Shown piece by piece: positions 22,313-23,277 of a stretch of 23,277 nucleotides of DNA. How positions within the stretch are numbered: position 1 is the stretch's first letter; the number at the start of each line of letters is the position of its first letter. The DNA lies in contig DAOVUW010000005.1 in the NCBI GenBank assembly GCA_030632385.1, positions 1-23,277 on the forward strand, in the 5' to 3' direction. The notes under the pieces were generated by a model. It was not told the origin of the DNA. It made no database searches and was given only the letters and a program-made list of their open reading frames with translations. The stretch is from Candidatus Nanohalarchaeota archaeon. GTDB lineage: Archaea; EX4484-52. A program made the translations under genes and the position numbers.

Positions 22313-22411
22313 TAAAATCTTTATTTTTTGTTTTTTACGAATTAGATGTTGAAGATTGTATTCGCTGGTTTGCTTGAATCCAACTTCTATTGTCTGTTAA
22401 AAAACAGTTTT
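22313..22411 (+). terminator. T-rich terminator region after rrp4
   Basis: Long T runs (22320-22336, ending with TTTTTTG and TTTTTT) follow the rrp4 stop. A small hairpin CTGTT-AAAA-AACAG (22394-22407) followed by TTTT may act as a second terminator before the rRNA promoter. Between them I see no gene. Confidence 0.5.
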
Positions 22412-22437
22412 AGTGAGAATTTACCTCGCACAATATG

Positions 22438-22445
22438 TTTATAAA
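22438..22445 (+). promoter_or_regulatory. 16S rRNA promoter TATA box
   Basis: TTTATAAA at 22438-22445 is a near-consensus archaeal TATA box. It predicts transcription from about 22468 and a pre-rRNA leader of about 60 bases before mature 16S at 22530. The 217 bases between rrp4 and 16S hold no other clear feature. Confidence 0.6.
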
Positions 22446-22529
22446 GATATTTGCATTTTTAGTAACTGGTAGATATGATGTATAGCTTACAGTTATATTG
22501 CATAGGATGAAATTTTGTGTGGTTCACCA

Positions 22530-23277
22530 ATTCCGGTTGATCCTGCCGGAGATTACTGCTATTAGAGTTTGACTAAGCCATGCGAGTCAGAGGTCTTTAT
22601 GATACTGGCAAACTGCTGAGTAACACGTAGTCAACCTGCCCTTAAGTTAGGCATATCCTTGGGAAACTGAGGTTAATTCCTAATACGAAATATTTTCTGG
22701 AATGATTTATTTTAAAAAGTTACGACGCTTAAGGATGGGACTGCGGTGGATTAGGTTGTTGTTAAGGTAAAAGCTTAACAAGCCTATAATCTATAGGGGC
22801 TGTGAGAGCAGTGGCCCCCAGATGGATTCTGAGACACGAATCCAGACCCTACGGGGTGCAGCAGGCGCGAAACCTTCACAATGCACAATATGTGTGATGG
22901 GGAGAATCTAAGTGGTAGCATAACGCTACCTTTTGAAAAGTGAAAACATCTTTTCGAATAAGTGGCGGGTAAGACGGTTGCCAGCCGCCGCGGTAATAAC
23001 CGCGCCACGAGTGGTAATCTCGTTTATTTGGTCTAAAGCATTCGTAGCCGGCAATATAAGTTTTCTGTGAAATCTAAATGAAAACATTTAGGCGTGCAGA
23101 AAAGACTGTATTGCTTGAGACTGGGAGGAGCAAGAGGTACTCGAAGGGAAGGGGTAAAATCCGTTAATCCTTCGGGGGTCACCAGTGGCGAAGGCGTCTT
23201 GCTAGAACAGGTCTGACGGTGAGGGATGAAAGCCAGGGGAGCGAAGAGGATTAGATACCCTTGTAGTCCTGGCTGTA
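22530..23277 (+). rRNA. 16S ribosomal RNA (5' part; continues past window)
   Basis: The start ATTCCGGTTGATCCTGCCGG is the archaeal 16S 5' end. Further landmarks in order are GCCATGCGAGTC, ACGGGGTGCAGCAGGCGCGA, CCAGCCGCCGCGGTAATAA (the 530-loop region), GTGGCGAAGGCG and ATTAGATACCCTTGTAGTCC. The window ends shortly after the last of these, equivalent to about position 815 in E. coli numbering. The sequence is collinear with no intron seen. The landmarks are of archaeal type; lineage cannot be fixed by eye. Confidence 0.97.

Noticed and set aside
22341..22395. Possible C/D-box guide RNA between rrp4 and 16S
   Set aside because: No proper C box (RUGAUGA) or D box (CUGA) with correct spacing was found.
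1..23277. CRISPR array, prophage or defence island
   Set aside because: No regularly spaced repeats, Cas, integrase, capsid or restriction genes were seen; the only repeated intergenic element is the two-copy one reported.

Overview
This is an AT-rich archaeal stretch. The evidence is an archaeal-type 16S rRNA start at 22530, a 5S rRNA and tRNA-Asp, archaeal information-processing genes (RFC small subunit, eL8/L7Ae, exosome Rrp4, Sec61-beta, XPD-type helicase), an ether-lipid synthase (GGGP synthase family), archaellin/pilin-type class III signal peptides, and TATA boxes about 25 bases before starts that mostly lack ribosome binding sites. The small, tightly packed genes and the separation of 5S from 16S suggest a DPANN-type archaeon (Woesearchaeota, Pacearchaeota or Aenigmarchaeota-like). 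That placement is inference and was not tested by phylogeny.

Layout, left to right. (1) 1-442: the first 26 codons of an IS transposase on the minus strand, then an unrecognised ORF remnant. (2) 443-4331: an XPD/DinG-like helicase, then a two-gene unit of a winged-helix regulator and the amidotransferase GatA, with inverted repeats around its promoter. (3) 4342-4605: 5S rRNA and tRNA-Asp(GTC), each with its own TATA box, followed by one copy of a short dispersed repeat. (4) 4720-5325: a COG1751 pyruvate-kinase-C-terminal-like protein. (5) 5332-6732, minus strand: three overlapping or abutting type IV pilin-like genes. (6) 6765-10562, minus strand: a carbohydrate operon of a GDE/amylo-alpha-1,6-glucosidase, a hidden 59-residue pilin-like microprotein, and GapN. 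(7) 10668-14839, plus strand: a compact five-gene operon of KaiC-like ATPase, second KaiC-like ATPase, V4R-like two-domain protein, GGGP-synthase family protein and HAD phosphatase. (8) 14933-16507: a winged-helix gene and Sec61-beta diverging from what looks like one shared TATA box, a larger pilin-like protein, and a 28-residue cysteine-rich microprotein with a clear ribosome binding site. (9) 16592-21099: RFC small subunit, a membrane protein resembling the DUF4405 flavinylation-associated cytochromes, and the TldD/TldE protease pair. (10) 21131-23277: the second repeat copy, eL8-Rrp4, and the first three quarters of a kilobase of 16S rRNA, cut by the window edge.

How the genes work together: the debranching enzyme releases glucose from a glycogen-like store, and GapN oxidises glyceraldehyde-3-phosphate further down the same catabolic route. 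The pilin-like genes point to surface filaments or a pseudopilus-type system, but no prepilin peptidase or assembly ATPase lies in the window. The most unusual unit is the KaiC-KaiC-V4R-GGGPS-HAD operon, which may couple a hydrophobic-ligand sensor and KaiC-type signalling ATPases to isoprenoid ether-lipid synthesis. No CRISPR array, prophage or complete mobile element was seen.
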